Positions 45,389-53,878 of a stretch of DNA of 64,000 nt are shown here, piece after piece. The number at the start of each line of letters is the position of its first letter. The first letter of the stretch is position 1. Location of the stretch: contig NZ_JAAIXZ010000010.1 in assembly GCF_010894435.1 (NCBI RefSeq), positions 62,001-126,000 on the forward strand, read 5' to 3'. The DNA is from Pyxidicoccus trucidator (GTDB lineage Bacteria; Myxococcota; Myxococcia; Myxococcales; Myxococcaceae). The position numbers were made by a program, and so were the translations under genes. Below the pieces are notes generated by a model that did no database searches, was not told where the DNA came from, and saw only the letters and a program-made list of their open reading frames with translations.

Positions 45389-48300
45389 ATGCATATAAGC
45401 AGTCGCAGAGCTTTCGTCGTTGGACTGTTGTGGATGTTGGCCGTGGGTTGCGATCCCACGATTGGGACGGGCGCGCCACCGGCGCTCGAAACCCAGACGG
45501 CGGGCGCCGTCACGCTACCGGGAACAGCGCTCCAGGATGGCGTTCCCGTCACGGTGTCCGGGGCCGCGGCCTCGGTGACGTACTTCTATGTCAACCTGCC
45601 CGCCGGGCTCCAGGAGGTCTCCTTCGCGCTGACGGGTGGAACCGGCAACGCGAACATGACCATCAAGAGCGGCCAGGTCCCCACCAACTCCGTCAACGAC
45701 TGCAACCCGCGAGGCAGCGACAACGAAGAGAAGTGCAACGTGCAGGCACCTGCCGCCGACACCTGGAGTGTGAAGCTCGAAGGAATGACGGCGTACGCCA
45801 ACGCGAAGCTGGTCGTCTACTTCAACCAGCCCCTGCCGCTGTTTGCGAACACCAACTTCTTCCACTACTCCAACAAGCCGACGATGTTCTTCGTCGACGT
45901 CCCCGCGGGAAAGGGCCGCTTCAAGATTGATTCTTCGGGCACCAGCACCGTGAAGGCGAGGTTGGGCGCCCGGCCCACCGACACGCTTTTCGATTGCAGC
46001 GGCACCTGCGACATCTTCAAGCCCAGGGCGGGCCGGTACTACATCCTGATGTCGAACAACACGTCGGGGAACCAGATCCTCCCCTGGGTGACCGGGAGCG
46101 TGAAGCCCACCGTGGCGCTCACGAACGGCCAGACGGTGACGGGCATCAGCGCGGCGCGGGATGACCTGACCTACTACACCCTCAGTGTCCCCACGGGACA
46201 GGCCCGGCTCTCGGTGGAGGTCTCGTCTGTGATTCGCTCGCTCTACGTCCAGCGCGGGGACCCCTTCCCCGGCGTCAATGGCACCGCGGTGGACTGCCTC
46301 GCCAGTGTCTCAAGCGGCCCGGCTTCGTGCACGTTCGACAATCCGCAAGCGGGGACGTGGTACCTGGTGGTCCGGGCAAACAGTGCCATCTACAGTCTGA
46401 ACCTGACGGCTCGCGTGGTCTCCTCCACGGGCACCGGAACGGCGACGCCGCTGCAGAACTACCAGCAGGTGAGCGGGCTGTCCGGCAGTCCGCTCGAGGA
46501 CCGCTACTATTCCCTCACTGTTCCCGAGGGCAAGCCGAGCCTGGACGTCCGGGCGACGCAGGGAACGGGCCTTGCCGAGGTCTTCGTCCAGCAGGGCACT
46601 CCGCCGAAGCGGGGCGAGGGCACGGCCTGCGGAACAGGCTGCAAGTTCCAGAATCCGACGCCCGGCACCTGGTACATCCTGGTTCGTGGCTACACCACGT
46701 TCTCAGGCCTGAGCTTCTCCGCGGGGTGTCCCAATGTGCTGACGCTGGCACCGGGACAGCCGGTGCTCTACGGCGGCAGCTCGGCCTACTACTCCTTCGA
46801 CATCCCGGAGGGGCAGACGGAGGCCAACTTCACGCTGACGACCGAGCACAACAACTGGGCCATGGTGAAGCAGGGCTCGTGGTCAACGAATGTCAGCGAC
46901 GGCTGCAGGTCTCCGTGCCGGCTCTTCCGGCCCCAGGCCGGGCGCTATTACGTCACGGTGTATTTCACGACAGGAATCGTCTACGGCACCCTGGCCGGGT
47001 GGTATGGGGGCGGCCCGGTCGGCTCGCTGACGGAGGGTGTCCCCGAAGCCTTCACGGCCGGCGCGCAGCGTGAGTTCCGGTACTGGCGCATCGACGTTCC
47101 GGAAGGACAGGCGCAGCTGCGCGTGGACCACGCCTTCCAGCGCGGCACCCAGACGCGCCTGTACGTCCGGTACGGGGACGTTCCCGCGACGTTCCAGTAC
47201 ACGTGCCAGGCGACTTCCTGGACGTACAACAACGTCCCGCCGGGGCAGACGTGCGTCATCGACAATCCGCAGGCGGGGGCGTGGTACGTCCTGGTGGCCA
47301 GCGAGTCCGCGCTCGATGGAGTCGTCCGGGCCACGACCTCCTCCGGCATCCCACTCATGGCTCCGGGGTTCGAGGAGCAGCCATTCGCCGGGGCCCCTGG
47401 CCTGGAGCGGGTGTGGAAGGTCGAGGTTCCAGCCGGGCTCAGCGACTTCCGGGTGGTGCTCAGCGGCGGAACGGGGAACGCGGACCTGTACGTGAAGCAC
47501 GGCGAGGTCCCGGGCACGACGTACGACTGCGCGTCCACCCGCCCCAACAACGAGGAGCACTGCGAGTTCGCCAACCCGCAGCCGGGCACCTGGTACGTGG
47601 CCGTTCGCGGCACCGAAGCCTTTACGAATGCCCGTCTGGTCACGACCTTCGCGAGCACTCCCGGTGAGGGCGTGAGGGCGCTGGCCAGTGGGGAGAACGT
47701 GGTGGCGTTCGAGGGCAAGTCAGGCTCCGTCCAGTACTTCAAGGTGGAGGTGCCGGAAGGAAAGAACCGGCTGGTGGTGGGCATGTCGGGCGGCCGCGGC
47801 AACGCGGACCTCGCGGTCAGCCGGGGCGTGCGCCCGACGCTGACGGCGGCGGACTGCCGGAGCCAGAGTCTCACCAGCCTGGACGTCTGCGTCTTCGAGA
47901 ACCCGGTGCCAGGAACGTGGCTCATTCGCGTTGACGGGGCGACGGACTTCAAGGACGTGGTGCTGACCGCCCGGTACAGCGTGACCAACGAAATCATCCC
48001 GATGACGCTGGGCACCCCGGTTCCGAACCTCTACCTCGGCCCCAGCGAAGCCCTGGTCTTCTCCGTCACGATTGCCTCGAGCTCGGACTTCGTGCGTCTC
48101 GACGTCCAGTCGGGAGTGAATCCCGCCACCGACGTGCGCTTCGCGGACATGAGCTACAACAACGTCTTCACCTGCAACACGTCCGGTCGCTTCACGCAGT
48201 GCCTGGACTCCTTCAACTCCAGCTCCCCGGGGCAGCGGCGCATCTCGGTCAAATCCAAGACGCCGGCGACCGCATCCTGGGGAAACATGGTCACCATCAA

Positions 48301-48646
48301 CGATGGCATCGATGGCTGGAACGATGACACGACCTTCGCGTCCTTGATGAATGGCGTGGCCGCGACGGAGCTGACCGGCAACGGCCAGTTCAAGATCGAG
48401 GTGCCGTCCGGCGCGACGAAGCTGACCATCACCACCCGTGGACCGACGGGGACGTCGAGCGACCCGGGGCAGCTCTCCCTGTACGTCAAGGGGCTCAAGC
48501 CCGCATCGAGCTCGCAGTACACCTGTGCTTCGACGGCGACGGGCATCTCGCAGGGGTGCAGTTGGACGACCCCGACGGCGGGGACCTGGTACCTCGCGAC
48601 CTATTGGACCAGTGGTAGCTACGACGTGAAGGCCACGTTCGAGTAG
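45389..48646 (+). CDS. Giant lipoprotein made of ten PPC-like repeats
   Basis: 1,085 residues. Lipoprotein signal with lipobox LAVGC. The rest consists of about ten copies of a 95-115-residue PPC-type (bacterial pre-peptidase C-terminal) beta domain. Each has a strand such as YFKVEVPEGKNRLVVGMSGG, a NADLYVKHGEVP-like segment, a cysteine pair, and a closing PQPGTWYVAVRG motif. Repeats 1, 7 and 8 are the closest to consensus; 2, 5 and 9 are degenerate. PPC domains usually sit behind a secreted protease, but here no catalytic domain exists. It is probably a surface adhesin, sugar binder or stalk. AGGA precedes the ATG. A hairpin follows the stop. Confidence 0.9.
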   Translation: MHISSRRAFVVGLLWMLAVGCDPTIGTGAPPALETQTAGAVTLPGTALQDGVPVTVSGAAASVTYFYVNLPAGLQEVSFALTGGTGNANMTIKSGQVPTNSVNDCNPRGSDNEEKCNVQAPAADTWSVKLEGMTAYANAKLVVYFNQPLPLFANTNFFHYSNKPTMFFVDVPAGKGRFKIDSSGTSTVKARLGARPTDTLFDCSGTCDIFKPRAGRYYILMSNNTSGNQILPWVTGSVKPTVALTNGQTVTGISAARDDLTYYTLSVPTGQARLSVEVSSVIRSLYVQRGDPFPGVNGTAVDCLASVSSGPASCTFDNPQAGTWYLVVRANSAIYSLNLTARVVSSTGTGTATPLQNYQQVSGLSGSPLEDRYYSLTVPEGKPSLDVRATQGTGLAEVFVQQGTPPKRGEGTACGTGCKFQNPTPGTWYILVRGYTTFSGLSFSAGCPNVLTLAPGQPVLYGGSSAYYSFDIPEGQTEANFTLTTEHNNWAMVKQGSWSTNVSDGCRSPCRLFRPQAGRYYVTVYFTTGIVYGTLAGWYGGGPVGSLTEGVPEAFTAGAQREFRYWRIDVPEGQAQLRVDHAFQRGTQTRLYVRYGDVPATFQYTCQATSWTYNNVPPGQTCVIDNPQAGAWYVLVASESALDGVVRATTSSGIPLMAPGFEEQPFAGAPGLERVWKVEVPAGLSDFRVVLSGGTGNADLYVKHGEVPGTTYDCASTRPNNEEHCEFANPQPGTWYVAVRGTEAFTNARLVTTFASTPGEGVRALASGENVVAFEGKSGSVQYFKVEVPEGKNRLVVGMSGGRGNADLAVSRGVRPTLTAADCRSQSLTSLDVCVFENPVPGTWLIRVDGATDFKDVVLTARYSVTNEIIPMTLGTPVPNLYLGPSEALVFSVTIASSSDFVRLDVQSGVNPATDVRFADMSYNNVFTCNTSGRFTQCLDSFNSSSPGQRRISVKSKTPATASWGNMVTINDGIDGWNDDTTFASLMNGVAATELTGNGQFKIEVPSGATKLTITTRGPTGTSSDPGQLSLYVKGLKPASSSQYTCASTATGISQGCSWTTPTAGTWYLATYWTSGSYDVKATFE

Positions 48647-48655
48647 CCGGACGGA

Positions 48656-48686
48656 GGGCCTGGACGCCGCGGTGGCTTCCAGGCCC
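48656..48686 (+). terminator. Hairpin after the PPC-repeat gene
   Basis: Perfect 9-base stem GGGCCTGGA/TCCAGGCCC (48656-48664 with 48678-48686), 13-base loop, beginning 10 bases after the stop codon. No strong T-run. Confidence 0.6.
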
Positions 48687-48799
48687 CTTCCGGCTTCGGC
48701 TCTGAGGCCGCTTGGGGAGCGGCCGCCCGCCTCCCTGGGGGAGGGACCCGGTTTCTCTTAGCGGTTATCGGGATTCCACCGTTGGGCTAGAAGGTGGGC

Positions 48800-49906
48800 A
48801 TGCTCCGCTCGCCCCTCCTCGTCCTGGCTCTCTTGGCAACGATCGCGGTCGCCACCGCCTGCTCCTCGTCGGAGCCGGTACCGGACCCGGACCCGGGTCC
48901 GGTACCGGGCTCCCCGAACGTCCTGCGTTTCGACGCGACCCCCGGGACCATCGCTCAGGGCGGGTCCGCCGAGCTGTCCTGGGAGGTCACCGGCGCACAG
49001 AACGTTTCCATCGATAACGGCGTGGGTGAAGTGAGCGGACGCTCGGTGCGGGTCAGCCCGACAGCGACGACGACGTACAGGCTCACGGCGACCAACGAGC
49101 GCGGCAGCACCACCGCGAACACCACGGTCGCGGTGAGCACGTCCGGTGGGGCGACTCTCTCCGGGAACCTCACGACGCGCACGCTCACGCTCGCGGGCTC
49201 GCCGTACCAGGTGACCGGAAATCTGACGGTGCCGGCGGGGAACCGGCTCACCGTCGAGCCCGGCGTCCGCCTGGTCTTCATGGGGCACTTCAAGCTCGCC
49301 GTGTATGGGCGAATCACCGCGCAGGGCACCGCCGCGAGCCCCATCGTCTTCACCGCCGGCAATCCCACCACCGGCTGGGCCGGACTGCGGCTGGCGGCGA
49401 CGTCGGATGCCGGGTCGGACACCCTCGAACGCTGCATCTTCGAGTACGGCAACAAGGACGGCGGTCAGAACGGCATGGGCGAGGATGGCTCCTACTCCGA
49501 GGACGCCGGTGGCGCGCTCTGGATTGGTTCGCGCGCGAACGTGAACGTGAACTACAACGAGTTCCGCTTCAACAAGGCGCCCACGTACGCTGGCGCGCTC
49601 ATGCTGATTGCGCCGACCAGCTCGGGTGTCGCCACCGGGAACAACTTCCACGACAACGAGTGCACCGGTCCGCGAACCCAGTTCGGGGGCGTGGGCGGGG
49701 CGGTCAACACCGCGCACCTCTCGGCGGACAACCAGTGGACGTTCCGTGGCGGCGAGTTCCGCAACAACAAGGCCCAGGAGGGCGGGGGACTCTACTTCTT
49801 CGACAGCAACGTGACGCTCGACGGGATTGCGATGTCGGGCAACACCCCGCGGAACTGGGCGACGCCGGAGCCGCAGCGGCTGACGGTCATCAACACGCCG
49901 AGGTAG
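48800..49906 (+). CDS. Lipoprotein with Ig-like and parallel beta-helix domains
   Basis: 368 residues. Lipoprotein signal with lipobox AVATACS, then a DPDPDPGP linker. Residues 40-110 form an Ig-like domain (TIAQGGSAELSWEVTGA) common in myxobacterial surface proteins. Residues 115-360 look like a right-handed beta-helix: LTVPAGNRLTVEPGVRLVF, IEYGN-type turns (CIFEYGNKDGG), FRFNKAPTYAGAL, FRNNKAQEGGGLYF. This fold is used by polysaccharide lyases and adhesins, but no lyase catalytic residues are recognisable. ATG 48800 has AAGG five bases upstream. It ends three bases from the convergent WD40 gene. Confidence 0.82.
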   Translation: MLRSPLLVLALLATIAVATACSSSEPVPDPDPGPVPGSPNVLRFDATPGTIAQGGSAELSWEVTGAQNVSIDNGVGEVSGRSVRVSPTATTTYRLTATNERGSTTANTTVAVSTSGGATLSGNLTTRTLTLAGSPYQVTGNLTVPAGNRLTVEPGVRLVFMGHFKLAVYGRITAQGTAASPIVFTAGNPTTGWAGLRLAATSDAGSDTLERCIFEYGNKDGGQNGMGEDGSYSEDAGGALWIGSRANVNVNYNEFRFNKAPTYAGALMLIAPTSSGVATGNNFHDNECTGPRTQFGGVGGAVNTAHLSADNQWTFRGGEFRNNKAQEGGGLYFFDSNVTLDGIAMSGNTPRNWATPEPQRLTVINTPR

Positions 49907-49909
49907 CTC

Positions 49910-51109
49910 TCAGCGAGCGGAGGACGGCTCCGGTGAGAGCCGCGGCGGCCCCCACACCTTCGTGTACCCGTCGAGGCTGGTGGTTGCCACGCGCTGGCCG
50001 TCCGGGCTGAAGGCCACGGCCCGGACGGTGTTGCCGAGCTTGAACGTCTGGAGTTCACGCGCGGCCACGGCGTCCCAGAGGCGGGCGACGTGATCATTCC
50101 CACCCGTGACGAGGCGCTGGCCGTCCGGGCTGAAGTCCACGGCGCCGTACTCGGTCTCGGGAATCGTCAGGAGGGGCTTGCCCGTGGCGAGTTCCCAGAG
50201 CTGCCCGGGGCCTCCACTTGTGAAGAGGCGCTGGCCATCCGGACTGAAGGTCAGGCTCTTGATCCAGTCGAGCTGCAGGTTCGCGAGCTCCTCTCCCGAT
50301 GCCACCTCCCACACCTGTGCGGCGAAGTTGCTGTCCAGATGATGTCCGCTGCAGGCGGCGAGGCGGCGGCCGTCCGGACTGAAGGCCAGCTCGTGCACCC
50401 TGGAGCGCTGGCCCTTCAGCTGCTTGAGCTGCTTGCCCGAGTCCACGTCCCACACCGAATAGCGGTTGGACCGAGCATCCTCGCCGGTCCATGCGGCGAG
50501 GAAGCGCCCATCGGAGCTGAACTGGTGGAAGTTGGAGGGCTTCCGGGTGGCGAAGCTGGAGCTCCGCTTGCCGGTGGCCACGTCCCACACGCGCACCTTC
50601 TGGTCACTGGCCACGGTGATGAGGAGCTGGCCATCTCCGCTGAAGGCCAGGGCGTGGATTGGCGCATAGGGGCGGTCCGCGGACTCGGGGCCGTGGCGCA
50701 GGAGCCGGAGCTCCTTGCCGGTGGTCGCGTCCCAGAGGCGGACGGTCGCGTAGGCCTCTCCAGTGGCGATGTGCCGGCCATCGGAGCTGAAGGCGAAGAC
50801 CTTCATGTCGGGCAGCCCCAGGGAGTCTTCAGGGGCGAGCTGCGCCAACGGCTGTCTCGTGCCCGGGTCCCAGAGCTGGATGTTCCGGCGCTCGGGCGTG
50901 GACTCCGTCAGGAAGACGGTCGCCAGCCTGCGTCCATCGGGGCTGAACCAGAGCCGGGTGGGGGCCTGGGTGTGCTTCACCGAGGCGAGCTCCTCCCACG
51001 GGGCCTCCGGAGGGCTCTCGGAGGCGGGAGGCTGGGCCGCGGCCTCTTTGCTCGCCCACGCCATGCCCAGCGAGGACACCACCAGGCCCGCGGTCTGCAG
51101 CTCATCCAT
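49910..51109 (-). CDS. WD40-repeat beta-propeller protein
   Basis: 399 residues. After a 45-residue Ala/Pro-rich start come about eight WD40-type repeats, each with a FSPDGRRLAT-like strand and a (R/K)LWD or VWDV end (IQLWDPGTR, VRLWDATTGK, VRVWDVATGK, YSVWDVDSGK, AQVWEVASGE, ARLWDAVAA). A full propeller is therefore likely, acting as a protein-binding scaffold. No enzymatic domain or clear signal peptide; in myxobacteria WD40 domains are often fused to kinases, but here it is free-standing. GGGAGGG lies seven bases before the ATG, which fixes the start. Confidence 0.88.
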   Translation of the reverse strand: MDELQTAGLVVSSLGMAWASKEAAAQPPASESPPEAPWEELASVKHTQAPTRLWFSPDGRRLATVFLTESTPERRNIQLWDPGTRQPLAQLAPEDSLGLPDMKVFAFSSDGRHIATGEAYATVRLWDATTGKELRLLRHGPESADRPYAPIHALAFSGDGQLLITVASDQKVRVWDVATGKRSSSFATRKPSNFHQFSSDGRFLAAWTGEDARSNRYSVWDVDSGKQLKQLKGQRSRVHELAFSPDGRRLAACSGHHLDSNFAAQVWEVASGEELANLQLDWIKSLTFSPDGQRLFTSGGPGQLWELATGKPLLTIPETEYGAVDFSPDGQRLVTGGNDHVARLWDAVAARELQTFKLGNTVRAVAFSPDGQRVATTSLDGYTKVWGPPRLSPEPSSAR

Positions 51110-51387
51110 CTTCGGCCCTCCCATGGTTCCAGAGCATAAGCGGGGGAGGCCTGTTGAAGGCGAGGACTGGTGCGGAGGGGCCGAGGAGAGCCGCTGAGGG
51201 GCCGTCCGAGTGGTGCGCCCGCAAGTCAAGGTTGGCGGCGCGGCGCGCATCTGGCAGTGGAGAGGCCCGAAGCGCATCCGCTTCCCGCAGGACCTTCCGA
51301 GTCTGCCTATTGCGGCGTTCTCATAGGACGCCACTGGCGCGCCTCCCGCCGACGCATGGACAAGAGGACAGGAGGCCTCCTATATCC

Positions 51388-52833
51388 GTGTGGATGACGA
51401 CCGGCCCATGGACGCTCTGGCTGTATTGGGAAGGAGTGATGCCCGCTTACATCCAGCTCTGCTCAGAGCTGCTGCAGGCCTTCCATCCCAACGCGGTGCT
51501 GGTGGTGCCGGAGACACTTTCGCGGTACGGCATCGATTCCGCGAAGCTCTCGCACATGCACGTCGCCCAGCGGTCGGACTGCATCCGGACCGCGCTGCTG
51601 CACGACTTCGGCGGAATGTGGTGCGACATCGATTGCATCCCGCTCCGGACGTTCGAGCTGCTCTATCGCCTGGCGGAGAAATCCAGCGTCGGCTTCGCGT
51701 CCTACGACTCGACGGATGACACCATCGGCTATGGCTTCACGGCGTCACTGCCGCGCGCCCCCGTCATCGCCAGGCAGCACGAACAGGTGATGGCCGTCGT
51801 CAACTCCGGCAGGGCGCCACGGTGGCTGGAGGTCAGCACCGAGCCGCTGACACAGATTGTCCGGGAGGTAGGGCGGGAGAACATGCCCCTGCTGCCGCTG
51901 TATCTCACGCAACCTGTCGTCTGGCATGAGCAACAGCGGTTCAGCGTGCGGGGGAGTGACGAGGAGCATCGGAAGCACCTGGCCGGAAACCCGTCTGCGT
52001 TCTGCTACATGCTCAGCAACCAGTGCATGGCCGATGACGTGAAGCGTTTGACGAGGCATGAGTTGCTGACGTCGGACCGCTTCATCTCCTTCCTGTTCCG
52101 CGAGTCCGCTTCCCGCGCGAGGGCACTGCGCGGCAACGTCCTGGCCAGGGGCAAAGCGGTCATGACCCTCAACCTGTACGGCGACGGGCTGCGGCAGACG
52201 CTTCGGGATTCGCAGCGGGCAGCGGCCGAACGATGGGGCGCTGAGTACGTCGAGATCACCCGGCCGATGTACTCCTGGCCAGATGCCTACTGGGAGAAGC
52301 TCAATCTGGATCGCCACGCCCAGTCCTACGAGCGCGTCGTCTTCCTGGACCGGGACGTGATGGTGCGCGCTGATTGCCCCAGCCCGTTCGAGCTCGTGCC
52401 AGCCGAGTCCTTCGGCGGCATCTGCTCCGAGCAGGAGGGCCACCAACTTCGAGAAAACGTCGAAGCGAAGATGGAGCACCTCTACCGTTCGGTGGGTGTC
52501 GCTCTCGACTACGAGCGGGAGTACCTCAACTCAGGCGTCCTGGTCTTCTCTCCCCGCGAGCACGGCAACGTCTTCGATGCGGCTCGTTACATTCACATGC
52601 TGACCCACGAACGCTCGTGGGAGGTCTACGACCAGGGGTGTATCAGCCTCGCGCTCAAGTTCACGCAGACGCCGCTGCACGTCCTGCCGCCAACCTTCAA
52701 CCGCTGTGGCGCGAGGCTCTGGTACCACTGGACGCCGCGGATGGATGATTACGTGTGGCACTTCTGCGGGAGCAAGAACGTCACGCACATGGACAACACG
52801 CTCTGGCGGGAAGTTGGCGCCACCGGAGATTAG
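51388..52833 (+). CDS. Fused double glycosyltransferase
   Basis: 481 residues with two glycosyltransferase units. The N-terminal half (1-210) resembles the OCH1/capsular-sugar DXD group: LLHDFGGMWCDIDCIPL carries the DxD metal site after the HDFGG block. The C-terminal half (about 240-475) resembles GT8/glycogenin-like enzymes: KAVMTLNLYGDG, VVFLDRDVMVRADCPSPFEL with a second DxD, YLNSGVLVFSPREHG, and WHFCGSKNVTHM with the late His. The GTG start follows AGGAGG at 51370-51375; ATG 51394 is the alternative. No membrane helix. It stands alone, next to the low-GC island, rather than in a polysaccharide cluster. Acceptor unknown. Confidence 0.82.
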   Translation: MWMTTGPWTLWLYWEGVMPAYIQLCSELLQAFHPNAVLVVPETLSRYGIDSAKLSHMHVAQRSDCIRTALLHDFGGMWCDIDCIPLRTFELLYRLAEKSSVGFASYDSTDDTIGYGFTASLPRAPVIARQHEQVMAVVNSGRAPRWLEVSTEPLTQIVREVGRENMPLLPLYLTQPVVWHEQQRFSVRGSDEEHRKHLAGNPSAFCYMLSNQCMADDVKRLTRHELLTSDRFISFLFRESASRARALRGNVLARGKAVMTLNLYGDGLRQTLRDSQRAAAERWGAEYVEITRPMYSWPDAYWEKLNLDRHAQSYERVVFLDRDVMVRADCPSPFELVPAESFGGICSEQEGHQLRENVEAKMEHLYRSVGVALDYEREYLNSGVLVFSPREHGNVFDAARYIHMLTHERSWEVYDQGCISLALKFTQTPLHVLPPTFNRCGARLWYHWTPRMDDYVWHFCGSKNVTHMDNTLWREVGATGD

Positions 52834-52905
52834 TCGCGCCAGCCGGGTACACTGGTACTTGAGTCGCACGCCTGCCCAACTCGGGCGGGCGCCACGGCTC
52901 GAGGT

Positions 52906-52965
52906 GGTGCTCGGCATGGGCCCTGGTTGCCACTGCGCACCGGGAATAGACCGTAGCCGAGCACC
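52906..52965. terminator. Inverted repeat at the edge of the low-GC segment
   Basis: GGTGCTCGGC (52906-52915) pairs perfectly with GCCGAGCACC (52956-52965) around a 40-base loop. It lies between the convergent glycosyltransferase and the 126-residue protein, and its right arm touches that gene's stop codon. Confidence 0.5.
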
Positions 52966-53345
52966 TACTCTGAGCCCGGGGGGGCAAGCTCTTCCGGAAG
53001 GGGCGTCCGAAGAAACCTCGTACCACTTGGCAACTGAATAACCTGAAAGCCTTGACCCGCGATTTTGACAAGATCCCCGTCAGAGGCTTGCCCGCTGACT
53101 AGCCATTTATCCGCCTCCTCTTGCGTCGGAAATGCTTGAGCAATAGGGACGCTGAATGCCGGGTCGAAAAACTCGTGATAGTATTTTAAGAAGTCATCCA
53201 GCTTTTTGGTTCGACGTATGTAGAGCAGGGAAATGGCGGCGAGCTGAATTGTTGATTCTTCTTTCGAGCCGGGCGGATGGTTTTTGCTTGCCGCATCAAG
53301 GGTTCGGAGAATTGAATCCATGTCGAATTCTTTTATGGCTGTCAT
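52965..53345 (-). CDS. Small protein paired with the twin-cysteine lipoprotein
   Basis: 126 residues, soluble, no signal peptide, no cysteines. An N-terminal helical part (FDMDSILRTLDAASKNHPPG, LAAISLLYIRRTKKLDDFLK) leads to a beta-rich part (YYHEFFDPAFSVPIAQAFPT, EEADKWLVSG, GQGFQVIQLPSGTRFLRTPL). I do not recognise a named family. It starts 20 bases after the lipoprotein's stop with AGGTGG six bases before the ATG, so the two are one operon. Many codons end in A or T, unlike the rest of the window, which suggests transfer. An immunity or chaperone-like role for the lipoprotein's partner is inference from gene order only. Confidence 0.78.
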   Translation of the reverse strand: MTAIKEFDMDSILRTLDAASKNHPPGSKEESTIQLAAISLLYIRRTKKLDDFLKYYHEFFDPAFSVPIAQAFPTQEEADKWLVSGQASDGDLVKIAGQGFQVIQLPSGTRFLRTPLPEELAPPGSE

Positions 53346-53365
53346 TTGTGTCCACCTTTCGTTGC

Positions 53366-53878
53366 TCAAAGAGCGAAGGGAGCGAGAACCAGCGCGCCAG
53401 TGCCGCCAGTTGCAACAATGAAGGCGACGCCCGCGACGACAACGACTGTTCCAATGGCTACCTCGGTCTTGTGCTCCCTCAACCACTCAAGTGCGCTGTC
53501 AATACTTGAGAAATGGAGAGGCTCGCCTTCGCCTTTTCGTGATTGTTGCTGTGTTTCATTGATGCAGTCCATGTACTCTCTTCGGCATTCCTCAGTGCAA
53601 TACTCGTGGTGTTTGCCTGAGCCCCTTTTGATGCTCGTCAGTGGAGGAGCGGAGTTCCAGCATTTGTCGAAACACTGAATATGCTCGGCGTCGCAATTGC
53701 GTCCGCCAGATCCACCAATTCCGCTAGTCCCCTCTGAGATGACATAGACGCGGCGCTCGGGGCGTTGGGCATGAGAACATCCGCTAACTGTCACCGCGAA
53801 AGGGAGTGCCAATGCGCTAACGACAATGAGCAGCAATCGCTTTCGCCGGGCCCTTTCGGATATGCATGTTTGCCGCAT
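53366..53878 (-). CDS. Lipoprotein with twin-CX3C hairpin and C-terminal membrane helix
   Basis: 170 residues. Signal peptide and lipobox TVSGCS (Cys34) anchor it as a lipoprotein. Six cysteines follow in mirror order: C62, C69, C73 then C94, C98, C105 (CX6CX3C, 20 residues, CX3CX6C). This suggests a disulfide-stapled helical hairpin. A charged stretch (QQQSRKGEGEP) leads to SIDSALEWLREHKTE and a hydrophobic end (VAIGTVVVVAGVAFIVATGG) that could insert in a membrane; the chain stops ten residues later. Codon use is A/T-rich. First of a two-gene operon with the 126-residue protein. Possible roles are a surface exchange, toxin or accessory protein; none is proven. Confidence 0.8.
   Translation of the reverse strand: MRQTCISERARRKRLLLIVVSALALPFAVTVSGCSHAQRPERRVYVISEGTSGIGGSGGRNCDAEHIQCFDKCWNSAPPLTSIKRGSGKHHEYCTEECRREYMDCINETQQQSRKGEGEPLHFSSIDSALEWLREHKTEVAIGTVVVVAGVAFIVATGGTGALVLAPFAL

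Noticed and set aside
52965-53878. Direct naming of the pair as SitA/SitI
   Set aside because: No recognisable toxin domain and no sequence I can match to Sit proteins; kept only as a hypothesis from lipoprotein plus small partner in a low-GC patch.
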